Shown here in pieces: positions 1 through 13,286 of a stretch of 64,000 nucleotides of DNA. The position numbers and the translations under genes are program-made. Within the stretch, counting starts at the first letter, position 1; each line of letters starts with the position of its first letter. The DNA is from Tubiluchus corallicola. Lineage: Eukaryota; Priapulida; Priapulimorpha; Priapulimorphida; Tubiluchidae. The notes under the pieces were generated by a model. It ran no database searches, was not told where the DNA came from, and saw only the letters and a program-made list of their open reading frames with translations. The stretch covers positions 60,001-124,000 of the forward strand of contig JAQGDQ010000293.1 in NCBI GenBank assembly GCA_030141605.1, written 5' to 3'.

Positions 1-30
1 GTCAGTTAATCAAGCTTGCACTGAGTTATC

Positions 31-519
31 TCATTCGGGCCTATCTTCACATATTTTGTGGACCAATTTAGCATTAATTTTAATAGCTTCTATATCTTGT
101 GATGCATTTAAAAACACGAACTGCTCATTGGAAGACATATAATGAAAGTTAGGACAAAAATCAGAAAGGAAACCAAAACATTCCTCTCTTACATGAGCGT
201 ACAGTGGACATTCAGTAGTTACGTGCAATTCATCCTCTACTTTGTTCAAACAACAATTTTTACACATTCGTTGTTCTACAAGTATCTTTTTCGGCTTATG
301 ATATTTACTGATTTCAATTGCTAATTTATGAGCTCTAATATGAAATCTTTTCGCATGTTTTGGAATACCAATCAACTAATAATTTTTCATCTTATAAGAA
401 TTTTTAAAAAGTTTATGCGTTCTAAGTTTATTGCTATTTTCATTCGGTGCAGCCCGGTTCACTTTCTGCATTATGAACTTGCTTTTAAGACGTATGGCTA
501 CTGTAATAGACTACAATGA
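31..519 (-). pseudogene. Non-LTR retrotransposon reverse transcriptase, C-terminal remnant
   Basis: The minus-strand reading gives a typical LINE ORF2 end: LRTHKLFKNSYKMKNY, an in-frame TAG at about 376-378, then IGIPKHAKRFHIRAHKLAIE and a zinc-binding-like module, CKNC ... EDELHVTTECPLY ... R. The pattern R-x-H-x-L-x-IE, basic linker, C-x2-C and H-x4-C is established for the tails of animal non-LTR reverse transcriptases. The internal stop and the absence of the catalytic fingers/palm domain show a dead 5'-truncated copy. The clade is not assignable from this part. Confidence 0.75.
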
Positions 520-1848
520 ATATTCTCCAGGTAAATGTAGGTAAAATATATTTACTAAAGCAGAATTTTTCACGTTTGAAGAAGTCTATGTTCCAGAATT
601 TAGATCTCATTTGAGTGTGCTAAATACAGGAAAATGCGTTGGTGGCCGGGGCTCCACCCTGGACCTCGCTGGGGGAGCTTACAGCACTTCCCAGACCCCC
701 TAACTGCTTGCGGGTCTAAGAGTAAGTTGTAAGAGAAGAAAGCTAATGTGACGACGACGACCCTGAAGGGAGAGTCGATACACAAAATTTCCTACGAAAA
801 TTGACCAAATATCGACAAGTCTTAACAGATCAGCTGTTGGAAACTTTGGGGTTTTTTAATTTTAATATTCGAGAAAAAGGGCGGGAGAGCTAAACTAGTA
901 CATAATTTGCCGTAAGTTCAAATCCCAAAGCTCCAGACCTAAATATAATTCGCGAAGTTATCTGTGCTAATGCATCTTTCTATTTTGATGTATTGTTACC
1001 TATAGAATCAAAGAACAGATGAGCTAAAATATGCCCATAATTATTAGAAGTAATTTACATAGTGTTTACATAATGATATTTACATTGACGTCATGAAAGT
1101 AATGGTAATAAATCATATTAGTATACAAGAGATATGTTGGTCTATTACATTGTTAAGTGCTAACAACGTTTTTGCATAACTTATTAGTAGATGATAATAA
1201 ATATGTTGTCAAAAACTATGATATCATTGTCTCCCTTTTACTAGATTAAACAATAATATGAAATAGTCAAACATACCGATTAACCTGCGCCCAAGGATAT
1301 CCTCAATAAGGAGCTGGGAGGTAACAAAGCGCCTAGCGGGCTACTATGTTAACTCCCTCCTATGTTAACTCAAATTGCAAAGACTGAGCACACCTTAAAT
1401 AGTTTTTAGAGGAAGCCTATTAGAGCTAGAATAAAATGCCATTACATGGGCAATTGGGCAGGATACCAAATGCTAATTATACTACAGGCTTGTATGTTCA
1501 TTCATAAACCCGTTTGCATGGGCAGATCAAGGCAAACAGGGTAAACACGTATAAACACTATAACTCAAGATATGCCATACTTACATATTTCTCGACAACA
1601 GCCAGGTTCTACTGTGTTTGTTAGAAGTGTTGGTTAACTTCTATATAGACTAAACAAATTTACCTAGCTTACCAGAAAATTTTGCCAAACGATATATGCA
1701 AATAAGTTGCCCTCTGTAATTTGGCACTCAGTCACTACAATTACAAGAATAAAATGGCTAAAAAAGTTAAAAAACGTCTGAAAAAAGTTTCAGCAGAAAA
1801 CAGGTAACTTAAATTCAGCTCAGTTGACCCTGAGCATGATGAACAATA
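520..1848. other. No gene seen; a GC-rich islet
   Basis: At 625-780 there is a GC-rich patch with GGACCTCGCTGGGGGAGC and CCCAGACCCCC, in the style of a DNA-transposon end, but I find no matching inverted end. The rest is AT-rich unique sequence. Confidence 0.5.
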
Positions 1849-1955
1849 GCGATGATGATGATGATGATGATGACGATGACGACGACGACGACGATGATGA
1901 TTAGCGATGATGATGATGATGGTGGTGATGATGATGACGACGACGACGACGACGT

Positions 1956-1988
<33 letters not shown>

Positions 1989-2031
1989 TGGTGATGATGA
2001 CGATGACGACGACGACGACGGCGACGACGAC

Positions 2032-2078
<47 letters not shown>

Positions 2079-2092
2079 CGATGACAATGATG
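1849..2092 (+). repeat. GAT/GAC/GGT trinucleotide array
   Basis: Mixed GAT, GAC and GGT units. Four overlapping open frames (Asp, Met, His and Ser runs) result from it and are not genes. Confidence 0.92.
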
Positions 2093-2112
2093 AACCAAAC
2101 CTTCTTATTTAA

Positions 2113-3864
2113 TGATTTAAACGTTGTCCTTGCAAGAACTTTGAATAAAGAAATTTTAGTTGAAAGTCGAAAGAATGTATCATCTTAAAAGCAACTTTAT
2201 TAAAACGTTACATGTAAAACTTAACATTTCGTTTGCAATTGTACTTAACATTGGTGAAATACAAATGAGTTTTTAGAATACTTTGGTTTATATAAGGCCT
2301 GAACCTGGGACAAATGAAGACTAACGAGAAAGCTGGGAACTACAATCGATAGAATAATGTTATCTAAGTAACCTTGCAGAAAACAAAATGAATCTGCCGG
2401 ATTAGTTAGAGAAATATGACTGTTATGCATTTAACATCAGTCTTTGAATGTGCATACTTTACTGTTATAATAAAGTTGTCTGTTCAAACAATTGCTTATA
2501 AGGTAGAATAATTACTTCTATAATTACTATAGAAATAATTATCTATTTATTTGTATTGTAAGTTGTTTAATTCTTATATTGGAAAACTTCCTATTCGAAA
2601 TGTTGTGTATTGTGCTGTTGTTATGTAAAATTATATACATAATTGTTATACCCAATTAAATATTAAACTTAAGTACAAATAAATTTTAATTTCGGGTTCT
2701 TGACGCACATTTAATCGTCTCGCCTGTTTCATGTATCTGTCTATGATAACATATGTATCTGTTTGTTAAAAAAACGATAACTGCTGTTTGACGAAAAATT
2801 TTATTACAGTAAATAGTGATCGTAATTTGAAAAAACCGCATAGCTTCCTAAGCTAAGTATTGAGTAACTACACATTTCTCAAACCTAATGTCCTGAGACA
2901 TTTGTCTATCCAATTTCACTAGTTTAATTTTCCAATTTTGTACACCACTTTTTCTGGGCATTTTGAATTACAAATTTGTTCACTTATTATTTACAAGTCG
3001 AGCAATTTAATATAACTAATGCTCTCGGCATCTCATCTCACTACGTTGAAACCCGTATCATAAAACTAAATGAATTTTCGCAGGAATTCTTACGCTTCGA
3101 CATATTAATCTCTCGGGAAGAGACAAATGGGACCGCGATCTCTGGAAGCATCAAAAATTCAGAATGAGACATTCTATTTCTTTTATGACGTGCTTTACGC
3201 TGGCGGTGAATCTTTTATAACGTATTGATTCACCTATATCCCCTATACGCCTTCGCAAACATTGACAAAAAGCCGCTATAAATCGATCGTGACTCAAACA
3301 GTAATTACTAGTTTTATTACTAATACATGTAAGTTTAATATGTTGACACGGGATACACATTTACAATTAATTTGTAAGCTTTCCATGGCAGCGAAAATCT
3401 TCGACTAAAGGGAAAGTTGTTTAAACGTCCCTTTACTTTTTATCACGTGTTGGTAATCTATAACGGGAAGAATTTATGAATTAATATTTGAATTATGTTA
3501 CATTCACTGAGCGCATAAAGGTTCCTATAAGAAAATGGTAGAATAAATGGTCATGATTATTTCTATTAAACTTCAGAAAGTGCTGATTAAATTGGCAAAT
3601 TTCCAACAGGAAATTACAAACTCGACGCATACCCGATGGTTTTATCAGCGGGCGGAGCTCGGGTAATGATTTCCACATCATACTAACAATTTGACTCAAC
3701 ATAGCTGCACAAGGTATATACACAGATATACAAATTTAGTTGTAAACTCCATGAAGCGAAAAAAACTATTTACTAAGCATTTGTACACATGTGGTAAACA
3801 AATATTTTACCTATATGATAATCACAGTGATGCGGTTATGTGTCCGCTAACAAAGCTATACTAT
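2113..3864. other. No gene seen
   Basis: AT-rich sequence with short open frames of up to 76 codons that show no recognisable motifs. The part just below 3865 could be the 3' UTR of the LINE remnant at 3865-4376. Confidence 0.5.
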
Positions 3865-4376
3865 TTAATTCACAAATCTATGCATACAGTCGTTAATGAA
3901 ATTTCCAATTGACATTAATTCTCCATCAAACAAATTTGCAATATTACTATAATTTAACGCACACAGTGATCTATAAAATGCATTTTCATGGCACTCGCAC
4001 AAAAAATGCTCTTCTGTCTGAATTTCTCCACAAAGACACAACCTGTGCTCACGAAGTACATTTGCCCAACGACCTGTTTCTATAGCTAGATTGTGTGATG
4101 AGACCCTTATTCTTGTGATGATTATACGTTTCTGCTCAGGTAACTCTGTGTTCCCATACATTGGATGCATATACAAATTGGGATTTATTTCCAAATAAGT
4201 CTTGCATTTTGTACGATCAGAAACTCGGACATGAGTCTTTCGTCTCTCTACATCTGTCTGTACATGATCCGTTGCAGACATAACACTGTCTAAATATTTG
4301 TATCCTTTTGTTCGTGTATCTTTACATAAATTGCATACTAACATAAACGGGTCACCCGTAGTACATACAAAGTGCT
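3865..4376 (-). pseudogene. Second non-LTR reverse transcriptase C-terminal remnant
   Basis: The minus frame reads from about 4376 (HFVCTTGDPFML, upstream of the first in-frame ATG at 4342-4344) to a stop at 3865. Landmarks are SSHNLAIETGRWA followed by CLCG ... TEEHFLCEC, the same H-x-L-x-IE-x-GR and Cys/His tail as in other LINE proteins. The sequence differs from the fragment at 31-519, so this is a different family. The reading is open for about 165 codons but the catalytic domain is missing. The frame closes upstream at TAG, so I call it a truncated relic. Confidence 0.75.
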
Positions 4377-4447
4377 AAACGTGCACGGGAGCTTTTGATG
4401 TGAGTTGGAAAAAGGCCAATACAATGTTTTAAAAATGGTAACTGCCC

Positions 4448-4756
4448 GTTCAGATTTTCTGTCTCGAGTTTTCTCTCTGAGTGCAAACTCGCAAGTGTGA
4501 AGTGCTTTGCCAGTTACTGTCGGCAAGAAACTGCAAACCCTCCGACAATTGCTGCCAGTTGATTACCTGTGAACTACAGTCTAGTGTGAACGACTTGGCG
4601 AGTTATTCTCGAGATTTCTCCTAGTGAATAGAGAAGAAAGTGTCAGCTCACGCTCACTGGCGGAGAGTAACTCGCAGCAAGTTTTTCTCTCCAGTTTGAA
4701 CACGCTTGCGAATTATTTGGCGAGTTCAGTTAGCGAGAAAACTCGCTAATCTGAAC
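4448..4756. mobile_element. Inverted-repeat element with GTTCAGATT termini
   Basis: GTTCAGATT (4448) is inverted as AATCTGAAC (4748-4756). CGAGTTTTCTC on the left matches GAGAAAACTCG on the right. The interior has many CTCGC/GCGAG motifs in both directions and folds on itself. Its length and style fit a non-autonomous DNA transposon. The target duplication is unclear. Confidence 0.55.
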
Positions 4757-4759
4757 GAC

Positions 4760-6590
4760 CCTTAAGTGATAACAGATAGGCTGAATTGTTATGAAATTAA
4801 TTGCTATTGAAGTATTTGAATTTCAAGTAAATTTTACTATGAACGAATAGATGAAACGCTGAAAGATTACGGTTTATGTTTGCAGATAGTTAAGCAATAC
4901 TAGTGCGGTTAATAAGTGGATAGTTTGACCATCAAAGGAACTGCTTCCGAGACGCTTCCTGCTATTTCTGCCATTGAGGATGATTTGCGTGCAATTCAAA
5001 CATGGGTGTAACACCTGGTGTGATCTTGTAATATTACTGATAATGAACTAGGCTTCTGTTTCACCACATAAATTCATTAGCAGTAAATTCTGCTGATGAA
5101 TGCTGAATACTAGCTTGCATTTGGCTGAATTGTATAGCAAAATGAAAACGTATGCCTGTCCATAGCAATTTATGTTTGGAATGAGGGAGAGTTGGGTGGT
5201 CATGGTGCATATTTAACTCCGAAGTTCAACAATACCGAGCCTGGTTGGAAAATAGATGGGTGAAGCGCGGGCAGACTGTTTTTGGATTCTCAAACGGTGT
5301 CTGGTTACGTCTGCTGTTGGGGAAGGATATATCTATTTCAATTCAATAGATTTATTTCGCAATAAACAAATATTTATACATCACACATAGATTTATAAAT
5401 CAAATTTTCGTTAATACAACAAAATTAAGATATAATTCTTCAATTCTGCGCTAGAGACCTAAGGAGCAAGCTTATCTTAAGCCACTAGAATTAGTAGTAA
5501 GAAAAAAATTAACGTCATATTGCTAATAGTTAGTGTGAGTTTCAGTGGGCGTTAGTAGTATTTCATAATTACGATGTAAATTGGTGCACGGTGCAAAGAA
5601 ATGATGAATGTTTTAACACATTGGCTAACCATTTAGCCATCTAAACGTGGCTGAGACGCTTTACCGCTTTACCGTCTCGGGAAGCCGTGAACAAAAAACT
5701 AAAATTAGAGTCACAGAATCGTTGTCAAAAAACATTAACGCAGAGAAATTATTAAAATTTTTAAAAGAAACTTAAAAGAATACCTATAAAAGTGTCAATA
5801 ATGGAGGTAACATTGCTAAACAGCCATTTGCGTTGTCTGTAAAATGCGCGAAGATGAATAATTAATCTGTCTTCGTCTTTCAACTAAAAAAAAAATACCC
5901 CTTTATAGTATTAAATTTAGTATTATTATTTTTATTATTTAGCTATATTCAAATGCGAAGGTTTCAAAGCTGAGTAAATATGAGTTCAATTAATTGCTTC
6001 TGGACTCCTGCCTGATTGTAACTCAGTACGCAAATATGCTTTTTAGCTTCGAAAAGGTATTAAAAATTGCTAAATAAAATATTTATGAAACACTGTATTT
6101 GACTATTCATTATACATTGCAACAGGTCTCTAAATCTAGTGTACCTGTATTTAAGATTTTCTCAAAAATAAGATGTGCATCCTGCATACAATTAATAGAA
6201 ACAACAATTAATGACATGCTTGACGTAACGTAATTATGTGCAATTTGACCTTAGCAAGAGTCAGTGGGGAAAATAATTCATTTAAACTAACTGTCGTATT
6301 AGCCTCTAGAGATATGTGGTTGATAGTTTTATTAATTTTAGACAGGCAGTGCCCATGTGCATGTTCTGTTTTGTGAAATATACATCTTCTGATGGAATAA
6401 AATTTATAAATCCCTAGGTATTTAACCCGAACCATTAGTTATCATTATTTTTTGCAATTATCCACTTCCAAGAATTATGAATCATTTAGAAACTGCAACT
6501 TGCTCGTAAAGTAAGAGTCAAAGCATCCAGGACTGATGGATAAATATGAACATGAACACGAAAACTTGAAAACATGAACATTAACATAAA
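4760..6590. other. No gene seen
   Basis: AT-rich sequence. TTTACCGCTTTACCG near 5660 is a small direct repeat. No coding or RNA signal. Confidence 0.5.
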
Positions 6591-6599
6591 AATATATGT

Positions 6600-6815
6600 G
6601 AACGTGAACATAAACATAGACATAGACATATACGTAGACATAGACATAGATATAGATATAGACATAGACGTAGACGTAGACGTAGACGTAGACGTAGACG
6701 TAGACGTAGACATAGACGTAGACATAGACATAGACATAGACAGAGACATAGACATAGACATAGACAAGACATGGACATAGATATAAACGTAGACATAAAC
6801 ATAAATATAAATAAT
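6600..6815 (+). repeat. Hexanucleotide array ACATAG/ACGTAG
   Basis: Units of GACATA and GACGTA are grouped in blocks (GACGTA block at about 6662-6710). CG and CA variants alternate, as expected from TG/CG transition at methylated CpG. Confidence 0.88.
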
Positions 6816-7231
6816 TTACACAAGTTATAAACTGTGAAGCAGCATTCGGCCATGTTAATTATATTAATTGCAGACTATTTACCACGTGCCACTCGTCTTA
6901 CATCAGATTCCGGTCTCGCCACAAGCAGTAAGCAGCACTTGCAGTGTCCCGAATAAAAAAATCTCAGTCGTTCAACCCCATTTTTCGTACATCTTGGCGC
7001 CCATTGAGCGGGTTAGTGACCCTTGATGTGTCAGATTTTAGAACGCAAATTGTGCAATACCCAGGAGAAATCAGGAAATTATTCTTGCGGGGCCGTGGCA
7101 CTGTCGCATATTACTACAAGTTATTAAGTCAAATTGATGAAAGTCATGAAACGTTGAAAGAAAATTGATAAAGTACTAAATAAATCGTCTCTGTTGACAT
7201 GAGCAGATATGATGAGTTTTGATTCAATCCA

Positions 7232-7840
7232 TTCAAAGCAAAACCGGACCCAAACTTAAACAGTAGGTCAAAACAATCTACTCTTTAAAATGTTGAAAGT
7301 AAACATACTATTTCTTCAAAAATGACTTACGTGAAAGGATCATTACCACACAAACACAAATTCGCGTTCGCGCCACTAGTTCTTCGCTGTTACATGCATT
7401 TCGCTATTCGCTAGTAAGACGGCAAAAGCGTTTTCGGAAAACATTGCACAAAAAACAGGTACTAAGTTATGTTAGTTTGTGATGAACTACACACGTTCGA
7501 TAGCTCACGCGTGAGAACAGCAGTAAATTTAAAATTTAAATTTTTATGTTAGAACTTGTATAGTTTTAGTACGACACCCTGAATATCTTACAGTAGCAAG
7601 GTTCTTCCATTTTTCCCTTTCGTAAACACCTGCAACACGCTCGTGGAATATTTTTGCTGTTGAAAATTATGTTAGTTTCTGATGTCATCAATATTTGGGC
7701 TCTGCCGCCTTCAATTAAGTTTTTAATCTATTATTTAATTATCAGAAACGTTTTTGCAGTATTAATAGTGTTAAAATGCATAATTTTTATCGTACTTGAA
7801 AATGGGGTGGTATATGAGAAATCATCCTGTCTTCCTTTGA
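7232..7840 (+). mobile_element. Family-2 non-autonomous transposon, copy a
   Basis: It begins TTCAAAGCAAAACCGGACCC and ends ATCATCCTGTCTTCCTTTGA. Relatives have TTAA at both ends. The termini are imperfect inverted repeats (AAAGCAAAACCGGA against AAAGGAAGACAGGA). It is about 609 bp and non-coding; the 75-codon open frame inside is not conserved as protein among the copies. Confidence 0.7.
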
Positions 7841-8361
7841 TCATGCAGTGCGTATACAGAGAAGTCGACTGTATGCAGTAGAGCACGTGACAATGTCATA
7901 ATTTTTTAGATATCATATCTGAAAATTTCGTTATTATCAGTTTGTTGATTCTCTGAGGCTTATAACGACAGACGCCAAATAAATGCATGGAGTAAATGCA
8001 AGAGAATTAGCCATAATCCACGATATTTTCTATGCAATTGCATGGGATTTCTTACGGTTATTTTAAACCACAAGCTTTATAGTCTAGTTTAGTACATTAG
8101 CATTAAAGTACTTATTCGTCTCTTGTTACGCGCTACACGGCATTACTTAGATTAACAGACATTGTAAATTCATACGCGCTGTTGTATAATAGAAGTGGAT
8201 GAGTTGTAAAAATCGTTAAATTCCCTGAAGTTATTAGCATTCATGAAACTGCAGAGATTATATTCATAATAAACACACGCAACAAATCGAATATTCTGTC
8301 CTCAAAGAATAAATTAATTACTTAGCAATTTCATAATGCCATTGTACATTATGAAACCTTA

Positions 8362-9200
8362 CACTACATGTATTACGCAGTCGAACAACTCGTGCATATT
8401 GGCATAGTAAATAATCATAGCAAATTATTATAAAAATCTCTTCTCTAATCTTAATATGCTGAGACTGTACTACATGTATTACGCAGTCGAACAACTCGTG
8501 CATATTGGCATAGTAAATCATAGCAGATTGTTGTAAAATCTCTTCTCTAATCTTAATAAGCTGAGACCTGTACTACATGTATTACACAGTCGAACAACTC
8601 GTGCATATTGGCATAGCAAATCATAGCAAATTGTTATAAAATCTTTTCTCTAATCTTAATAAGCTGAGACCTGTACTACATGTATTACGCAGTCGAACAA
8701 CTCGTGCATATTGGCATAGCAAATCATAGCAAATTGTTACAAAATCTCTTCTCTAATCTTAATATGCTGAGACCTGTACTACATGTATTACGCAGTCGAA
8801 CAACTCGTGCATGTTGGCATAGTAAATGATCATAGCAAATTATTATAAAATCTCTTCTCTAATCTTAATATGCTGACACCTGTACTACATGTATTACGCA
8901 GTCGAACAACTCGTGCATATTGGCATAGCAAATCATAGCAAATTGTTATAGAATCTCTTCTCTAATCTTAATAAGCTGACACCTGTACTACATGTATTAC
9001 GCAGTCTAACAACTCGTGCATATTGGCATAGCAAATCATAGCAAATTGTTACAAAATCTCTTCTCTAATCTTAATAAGCTGAGACCTGTACTACATGTGT
9101 TACGCAGTCCAACAACTCGTGCATATTGGCATAGCAAATCATAGCAAATCATAACAAATTATTATAAAAATCTCTTCTCTAATCTTAATAAGCTGAGACA
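8362..9200 (+). repeat. Satellite-like tandem repeat, 103-106 bp unit, about 8 copies
   Basis: Each unit contains TACATGTATTACGCAGTCGA, ACAACTCGTGCATATTGGCA, ATAGCAAATCATAGCAAATT and CTCTTCTCTAATCTTAATA. Unit starts (TATTACG) lie at 8371, 8477, 8580, 8683, 8786, 8892, 8995 and 9098. Spacing is 103 in five intervals and 106 in two, due to small insertions such as TGA in GTAAATGATCATAG. Divergence is low. Confidence 0.92.
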
Positions 9201-9319
9201 CAGTCTTCAACACTGGAGAGTTTTTAAATTCTTTATAACAATTCTTTATGAAACTATAATCCGTTTCAGAATCAACCTACATTTTAAATAGGAAAATCCA
9301 ACGTTTCTACTGCACACTA

Positions 9320-9490
9320 ACATCATCGTCGTCATCATTATCATCATCATCACCATCATCATCCTCATCGTCGTCATCATCATCATCATCGTCACCATTT
9401 TCATCATCAAAACCATCATCGTCATCATCATCGTCATCGTCATCGTCATCACCATCATCATCATCGTCATCACCATCACCATCATCATCA
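9320..9490 (+). repeat. CAT/CGT/CAC trinucleotide array
   Basis: It lies at the tail of the minus-strand retroposon fragment 9491-9660 and probably grew from that tail. Confidence 0.88.
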
Positions 9491-9660
9491 CATGTCTATT
9501 ACGTTTATTGTGGATACTGGGCAGGCAAAGCTCTAAAATAAACGAAAACTACTCCTAAGACAGGTAAATACAGAAGTAATCCAGTAAAAAAACTAGACAC
9601 TGCTATGCCAGTGGCTTGTCAGCACCACTTCCGATACACACTAGCAGACATCGTCAGGAA
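9491..9660 (-). mobile_element. Dispersed retroposon fragment with CAT/GAT tail
   Basis: It matches 40660-40930: conserved blocks GGGCAGGCA, AAACAGG/AGACAGG followed by TAAA, and ATGCCAGTGGCTTG. On the minus strand it ends in a (GAT)n tail, the array at 9320-9490. Confidence 0.55.
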
Positions 9661-10451
9661 ATATATAAGGACTGATTTGAAATTCGGAACAAAACAAAAA
9701 TATTATGACAAAACTACAAAATTCGATGGAAACAATAGTCACAGAGAAAAAAACAAAAGATTTAATCAAAACTATCACTAATGATTAATTAAAGAATTGA
9801 TTAACAACAAGAAAATGAAATGTGAAGCAAAACCTCGATTTTGGCATAAAGGCAAGTTGGAATTTTTTACTATTATGTATTCAATTTAGTTTCAATTATG
9901 AATGCGCCTTTTACTGATGTTTCTAACTGGATATAAAGTTTTTGTTCTATTAAAATCAAAGCCGTGATAAGTCTCTCAACCATGAAGTAAGTTTATTTAG
10001 AGAGAAAAACAATCTGTTTTATTTGCCTAATTTCTTCATTGCATGTAGAATAGCGAAACACTTAAAATAATCTAATCATTTTCATATCGATTTTTTGCAC
10101 TCAGTGTTTTGAGAATGATGATTGTGGCAGTCTAGAATTAACTCTAGCAAGTTCGTGATTAGCCTAAACTGTATAATCAAACGATTACGGCAGTAATTTA
10201 GTAAAGTGTTCAGTGTTTGTAGGCTAAATGGTTTTCATCGCTCGCTGATGCTAATAACGATAATTCAGAAAATCGACATAGATTACGTTATTATTGTAAT
10301 AAAGATGAAGCCAATTCTAGTGAACGCGTTAAAAACGTATCTTGTAAAAACACATTCAAATAACAATAATAACTTCATATGACAAGTTTAGTTTCATTTT
10401 CAGTTAGACTGAAATTGAAGTCACTTCTGAGTAAACTCGAGAAACGTGAAC

Positions 10452-11128
10452 TTAAAGCACAAGAAAACCCTCCACTTACATGAATCTTAAAAAATTCGTC
10501 TCGAAATTTTTTACTACTTACCTACCACCTTTTTGCATGCAGGGCTTGCGTCAGCCGCAACGCTGTATAAAACGTGTAAATTTAAACTCCCGCGATGACC
10601 GTTAGGAGCAGCCATTTTAATGGTAGGTCGTTTGAAACAAGCTTAGATAACATTAAGTAAAGTTTGAAAAAAATGAGAGTATTCGTAGCGTACATGTTGC
10701 TAACTAAGTAAAATTTTAAATTGCTGTTAACTTGTCAATAAGATTAAAAATACGTTATTGGCTAGTGAGTGGCGCATCCTGGAGGGGGAGCCAGCGACAT
10801 TTTACCTATTGGCACGAATATTTTATTTTATTTCTAGTTATATAAATCTCTCCAGCAGGTAATCGAAATGCTAAGTAATATAGATTTGCATGGAAAGTTT
10901 TTTGGGACATAATTTAAAATTGCCTTTTCTTCCCCTGATTTACGTTTTTCGCCGTGACGTCATCCAATGGCGCGGTCGGAGCAGCATTGCGGGAGATTTA
11001 AAATGAAGACAAACAAAAAATCCTTTTAACGCGAGTACGATATACGCATAAAATTGCTATAAAGTAAAATAATTTTCAAGGCGATTTTTCTGAAACATAC
11101 TTCAAGTACCCCTTTTCTTGTCCTTTAA
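10452..11128 (+). mobile_element. Family-1 TTAA-ended non-autonomous transposon, copy A (long form)
   Basis: The left end is TTAAAGCACAAGAAAACCCT. The right end, read on the other strand, is TTAAAGGACAAGAAAAGGGG, so the termini are inverted repeats flanked by TTAA. The element is 677 bp and has no coding capacity. The TTAA on both sides fits a TTAA-targeting transposase such as piggyBac (established preference), but the terminal bases are not the usual CCC, so the superfamily is open. It carries TGACGTCA (10955-10962), CCAAT and ATGGCGC in the 3' third. Confidence 0.75.
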
Positions 11129-11559
11129 TAGAACTTGATAACGTAACGAACCCTGAATTGACCGTATGCAGCTTTTATACACAGACTGAGTTAGGCCCTT
11201 GATAATAAATAAACTGGCTTTTTAATATTTAATATTAGTAACGCTATTTTATTACTGTCCTATTTTTCATTAGGTAATCTGCTTCATATTATGACTTTGG
11301 TAGGTAATCAGATTCCTATTGTTTTGAAAGTCATGTAGATTGTCATTACTGTGTCTGTTCCCTTGGGATTCTAAGCCAGTTGATGGGATAAACTTATGAT
11401 AATAACTACGTGGTATGAGATGATGTATTATTTAGAGACCAAAAACTTGTTGCTTAGCTATGCAGGTTGTGTAGAATGGAACATCGAAAGAGTTAATCTT
11501 TTAAAAAAATAACAATTGCCATTTTACGGTGAAGTGTTTGTACCTTGTTTTGGTGAAAT

Positions 11560-11637
11560 AAGAAGAAAAAGAGAGAAAGAAAGAGAGAGGGAGAGAGAGA
11601 GAAAGAAAGAGAAAGTGGGGGTAGCTGACAAAGAGAT

Positions 11638-11692
<55 letters not shown>

Positions 11693-11700
11693 GGGAGAAG
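11560..11700 (+). repeat. GA-rich array 1
   Basis: GAAAGA/GAGA units and a pure (GA)n at 11641-11688. The Arg-Glu and Leu-Ser frames are artefacts. Confidence 0.9.
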
Positions 11701-11907
11701 GGAAGATGTAATGGTGTATGAACATTCAGGCACAAACATTTGTAACCTTATTAATAATATCTTTAATTGCGAGCTAATTTGATTGTTTGATTCATTAAAT
11801 GGGGTTTACACAGTGGTGTTTGGTTAAGACAAAATGAGCGAATGAGGAGTAAACCAGAAGGAATAATGCAGGAAGAATAAAAGTACACATACGTTTGCGA
11901 CATACGT

Positions 11908-12022
<115 letters not shown>

Positions 12023-12029
12023 GGGGAGA

Positions 12030-13286
12030 TTTAAAATGCGATGATTATGTTAAAAACAGTTTCCAGGCAGAGATAGCCATTATCAAGAAGATTATAGAAC
12101 AGTGACATTACAGTTGACTTCTCTTCACGCTAAGCAGAATCTATTCAATAGAGGCAAGATTAGGTTGTAGTAACTCAATGATAACTACGTTCATGTGATG
12201 GGCATATCTACAGATCAAAGTCTCCAAGAACTAGTCTCTTTGTTATCATGAAAAAAATTTTATTATTAGGTTGACAGAAAAATACGTTCATTTTTGTAAA
12301 TAATGAACATTCAATGTAATGTTCATTAAAGTAAAAGTCCCATACTATTTCTGACAGTCCTTAGTCTCTTGCAAAACTTATGATGAAGTACAACTTGAGG
12401 AAACTGGGGGCAAATGCAAACTAGGCAAAATACCTATGATAAAGAAAAACGCGAAAGTGCATTGGCTAACCATTTTACAGAACTAGTTGCGTTTTCAATT
12501 TTGACAGAATAAGAATTTTGTATCCTTTCAATATTTTACAAAATGGACGTCGTTAAATCTGCTTTAATAACCAATTTTCCAAAAATCAAAAATCTTTACA
12601 ATATGGCATTTTCCAATTGTTTTTCCAATTGTACAAGCACAATTGTATCTGTTATTATTTTTTATAGATTTTGTATTTAACCTTTATGATAATAGTTTCT
12701 TATTGTTGCTTTTTGAACTACTATTTTATAAAAGGTAGGTTGAAATTTGTTACAGTCTCTGTAGTGTGAGTCGAGTACAAAGTTGAAACTTGATGAAAAT
12801 TTAGTGAATTGTGCACTTGGCACTAAGAATTTATTGACCTAAAACATTTTTTGCTTGTATTATTTTTATTTGATAACGTCATTTCTTTTATGGACGTAAA
12901 TCCACTATTCAGCGATATGAGATTAAGAAGACTTGCAGTCGAGTTTTTACTTACAAAGCCTAAAGAGCAGTCATTTTCTCAAAATAAGAATGAAGTCGGT
13001 CTCCAGAGAAAATTTAGCCATCCATTCTCCCAAATTTTTCACATTTCGCGAAGCCTTTTAACTTCTGTCAGTAGTGTCTCGCATTCCCTCGAGTCAATCC
13101 AATTTGTAAATTTGATAAAACGGTTTCAGACTGCAAACGTTTAGAGATTTTTCCAACCGTTCGAATGTTGCCGTTGACACAGATGTTAAACACGCACAGA
13201 GAAGCCTGGTCTTACGAGAAGGAAACGTCCTACTTCGTCAAGACTCTCAGAACACGAATTGTAATGTATCTAAGGTAATACAGTAT
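12030..13286. other. No gene recognised
   Basis: There is a 97-codon frame at 12851-13144 (plus) with no motif and no start context. ATGAACATT/GTTCATT repeats near 12300 and CCAATTGTTTTTCCAATTGT near 12613 are minor. Confidence 0.45.

Noticed and set aside
8362-9200. CRISPR-like regular repeat
   Set aside because: The whole 103-106 bp unit is conserved, with no unique spacers, and the window is eukaryotic. It is an ordinary tandem satellite.
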